NCBI GenBank assembly: GCA_013112585.1
Contig: JABFGH010000001.1
Span: forward strand, 124,001 to 188,000
From: Ignavibacteriota bacterium
GTDB lineage: Bacteria > Bacteroidota > Ignavibacteria > Ignavibacteriales > Melioribacteraceae
DNA: 64,000 bases
Reading direction: 5' to 3'
This document shows, in pieces, positions 62,079 through 64,000 of the stretch (position 1 is the stretch's first letter; each line of letters opens with the position of its first letter). The notes beneath the pieces are model-generated. The model saw only the letters and a program-made list of their open reading frames with translations, did not search any database and was not told the DNA's origin. The position numbers and the translations under genes are program-made.

Positions 62079-62108
62079 AAAAAAGGCATCACAAAAGTTA
62101 TGATGCCC
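62079..62108 (-). terminator. Intrinsic terminator of the mscS gene
   Basis: On the minus strand: GGCATCA, loop, TGATGCC, followed by TTTTTTATTTTATTC. It lies just downstream of the MscS stop codon at 62116. Confidence 0.88.
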
Positions 62109-62115
62109 TTTAAAT

Positions 62116-62922
62116 TTAATTTTGATGAATGTGAACATCTGTTTGAGGGAAGGGGATTGAAATGTTTTCAGCGTCAAATTGTTTTTTAATTTCTTCATGA
62201 CAGTAAAAATAAACACCCCAATAATCAGCTGCATTTACCCAGGGACGGACATTAAAATTAACAGAGCTATCTGCTAATTCAGTCACAACAACTAAAGGTG
62301 CAGGGTCTTTCAGTACTTTATCATTACTATTAAGCACTCTATTAATAACGGTTTTGGCTTTATCAATGTCGTCGCTGTATCCTATGCCGAATACCATATC
62401 AACTCTTCTTGTATCTTTAACTGAATAGTTTACAATATTATCACCGACTAATTTTGAGTTAGGTACATAAATTACCTTATTATCCGGAGTTGTCAATGTA
62501 GTTGAGAAAATACCAACAGTTTCAACAGAACCTACGGAACCGCCGCCTTCAATAAAGTCGCCAACTTTAATTTGTCTAAAGATAATAATCATTACTCCGG
62601 CAGCGATATTAGATAATGACCCTTGCAGAGCAAAACCGATTGCTAAACCGATGGCACCAATAACAGCAACAAAAGAAGTTGTTTCAATACCTAGTTTACT
62701 AATTACAGCCATTACCACAAATGCGATAATACCGATTTTAACAATGCTTCCAAGAAAATTAGTTAATGTTGCATCAACATTTTTTTTGAGCATCATTTTT
62801 ACAACGGACTTTGATATAATTTTCGCTAGCCAAAGACCGACAATGAGTATCACAATTGCTGCTACAATGTTCAGTCCGTAGGTAGCAACAACAGTTTCAA
62901 TTTGTTTTAGAATATCTTCCAT
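62116..62922 (-). CDS. mscS: Small MscS-family mechanosensitive channel
   Basis: 268 residues, close to E. coli MscS (286). Three N-terminal helices; the pore helix is Gly/Ala-rich (AVIGAIGLAIGFALQGSLSN), followed by the beta domain (GDFIEGGGSVGSVETVGIFS) and the C-terminal alpha/beta part. It releases solutes on osmotic downshock. Monocistronic, with its own terminator. Confidence 0.92.
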   Translation of the reverse strand: MEDILKQIETVVATYGLNIVAAIVILIVGLWLAKIISKSVVKMMLKKNVDATLTNFLGSIVKIGIIAFVVMAVISKLGIETTSFVAVIGAIGLAIGFALQGSLSNIAAGVMIIIFRQIKVGDFIEGGGSVGSVETVGIFSTTLTTPDNKVIYVPNSKLVGDNIVNYSVKDTRRVDMVFGIGYSDDIDKAKTVINRVLNSNDKVLKDPAPLVVVTELADSSVNFNVRPWVNAADYWGVYFYCHEEIKKQFDAENISIPFPQTDVHIHQN

Positions 62923-63128
62923 GTTTAATCCTTACTTTATTTTTATATTTTTTGATTTGTTTATTTTGAGAGGAGATAATTTTAGAAATAATAAAAGTGT
63001 TTGATAAGAGACCAAACTTTTTATTGAAAAAGCACTACATTCCTCTCTTATACTAACAGTTATAGTACTCCTGGGTTTAATTATGTTTTTGTTATTTATT
63101 GATATTAATTAATAGTGCTTGGAAGATA

Positions 63129-63152
63129 TGCCCCCGTTTTTAGCGGGGGCAT
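63129..63152. terminator. GC-rich hairpin at the end of the OmpA gene
   Basis: ATGCCCCCG and CGGGGGCAT pair across a short loop just downstream of the OmpA-like stop codon (minus strand). No long T-run follows on either side, so it may be a weak terminator or an RNA-stability element. Confidence 0.5.
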
Positions 63153-63158
63153 GGAGAT

Positions 63159-64000
63159 TTACTTAATTCTTACAAATTCAATTCTTCTATTTTTCTTTCT
63201 GCCCTCGGCAGTTTTATTAGTTGCAATTGGGTTATCGGGTCCAAAACCTTTAGCAACCATTCTGTTTTTATCAATACCTTTATTTCCTAACCAGGTCATT
63301 ACAGATTCAGCTCTGCGTTTTGATAATTTCATATTAAAAGCTCGTGAACCGGTGTTATCAGTGTATCCTCTAATTTCAACAACAATATCTTCGTACGAAT
63401 TTAGAGTTTTTAATGCACCCTCTAAAGTAGCTTTAGATGATTGTGAAATTTCTGCACTTGAAACTGCAAATGTAATTCCATCTAAAACAATCGGCACATT
63501 AATTTTCATAATATCATCCGAAGGATCAAGAGGATCGGTACCGCGAATTACTTCAGCGCCGTCATTTACCGAACCGCCGTCTGTATCAGCTTTTAACGGG
63601 TCTGTTCTATGATTTTTGATTTCGGCGAAGTCTGATAATGTATCAGAATCTGTATCAGGTCGTAAAGGACTTGTGTTATATGTATGAACCTCTTCACCAT
63701 CGGTTAAACCATCTTTGTCCGTATCGGCATCGGTTGGATTGGTTTTATATGTTAGTACTTCTTCGCCATCTTTTAATCCGTCATGATCTGTATCTGGATC
63801 TAACGGATCAGTGGAATGAACCATGATTTCATCGTAATCACTTAATCCGTCACCATCTGTATCTGCCTTAGTCGGATCAGTCATATATTTTTTAATTTCA
63901 TCGTAATCACTAAGATTATCACCATCGGTATCAGTTTTAAGAGGATCGGTTTTATACTTATTAACTTCATCTCCGTCTTTTAACCTATCACCGTCCGTAT
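63159..64000 (-). CDS. TSP3-repeat OmpA-family protein (5' truncated)
   Basis: The frame is open to the right edge of the window; 280 codons are visible. The N-terminal visible part has at least seven thrombospondin type-3 repeats (TDPLDPDTDHDGLKDGEEV and variants), each with a DxDxDGxxD calcium-binding loop. The C-terminal 110 residues form an OmpA peptidoglycan-binding domain (VVEIRGYTDNTGSRAFNMKL, and KRRAESVMTWLGNKGI). It anchors the outer membrane to the cell wall. Such TSP3-OmpA proteins are common in Bacteroidota. Confidence 0.9.
   Translation of the reverse strand, partial: TDGDRLKDGDEVNKYKTDPLKTDTDGDNLSDYDEIKKYMTDPTKADTDGDGLSDYDEIMVHSTDPLDPDTDHDGLKDGEEVLTYKTNPTDADTDKDGLTDGEEVHTYNTSPLRPDTDSDTLSDFAEIKNHRTDPLKADTDGGSVNDGAEVIRGTDPLDPSDDIMKINVPIVLDGITFAVSSAEISQSSKATLEGALKTLNSYEDIVVEIRGYTDNTGSRAFNMKLSKRRAESVMTWLGNKGIDKNRMVAKGFGPDNPIATNKTAEGRKKNRRIEFVRIK

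Overview
The window is AT-rich DNA that most resembles a member of the Bacteroidota/Chlorobiota group, probably an Ignavibacteria-like anaerobe or facultative anaerobe. This is inferred from the protein families: TonB-dependent receptor and TonB, OmpA with thrombospondin type-3 repeats, many sigma-54 regulators, an ArsS radical SAM protein, and at least one TTTG/TAnnTTTG-type promoter. No rRNA, tRNA, CRISPR array, insertion sequence or prophage was seen.

Region 1 (1-10318): a truncated gene of unknown function, a small membrane protein, and a nitrate respiration block. A PAS histidine kinase and an NtrC-type regulator are followed by an outer-membrane porin, tetrahaem NapM-like cytochrome, NapA, NapD, NapG, NapH and TatA. 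Good sigma-54 promoters (-24/-12) precede both the kinase gene and the porin gene, so the two-component system probably drives its own operon and the nap operon.

Region 2 (10351-13769): a leader that closely matches the molybdenum-cofactor riboswitch, with a strong intrinsic terminator. It precedes an S-component-like membrane protein, a T-component-like membrane protein and a TonB-dependent receptor. Related S-like proteins also sit beside the nap block (776-1351) and the first molybdenum hydroxylase (21880-22944, where it is fused to extra membrane segments and followed by a P-loop NTPase). I consider this the best candidate for an undescribed system: a molybdenum/tungsten- or pterin-linked uptake or handling system.

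Region 3 (13906-17886): an HNH protein, then an arsenosugar-type ArsS radical SAM gene and its AhpD-like partner. The 3' end of arsS is duplicated, and a broken HEPN/MNT pair lies between the copies. A long intergenic stretch holds cloverleaf-like repeats.

Region 4 (17887-33547 and 41686-50867): a large purine/N-heterocycle catabolic cluster. It has three molybdenum hydroxylases (one periplasmic PaoABC-like, one XdhD-like three-subunit enzyme, one classical XdhAB), SsnA, YgfK, YgeY, YgeW, a MocA-like cytidylyltransferase, XdhC and two fold-type II PLP enzymes. This is the gene set linked in other bacteria to anaerobic purine/uric acid breakdown. carAB follow at 51185-55449 and are connected to YgeW through carbamoyl phosphate.

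Region 5 (33675-41460), embedded between the purine blocks: a sigma-54 activator with a cysteine-containing PAS domain, a perfect 10-bp inverted repeat and a sigma-54 promoter, then an operon with two NifX-like (dinitrogenase FeMo-cofactor family) proteins, TonB, ferredoxin, radical SAM enzyme, zinc ribbons, and an epimerase fused to a helical domain.

Region 6 (55706-64000): two sister lipoproteins, a TPR protein, an aspartase fused to a cyclic-nucleotide-binding domain, a redoxin and a DsbD-alpha-like protein, an MscS channel, and a truncated TSP3-OmpA protein.
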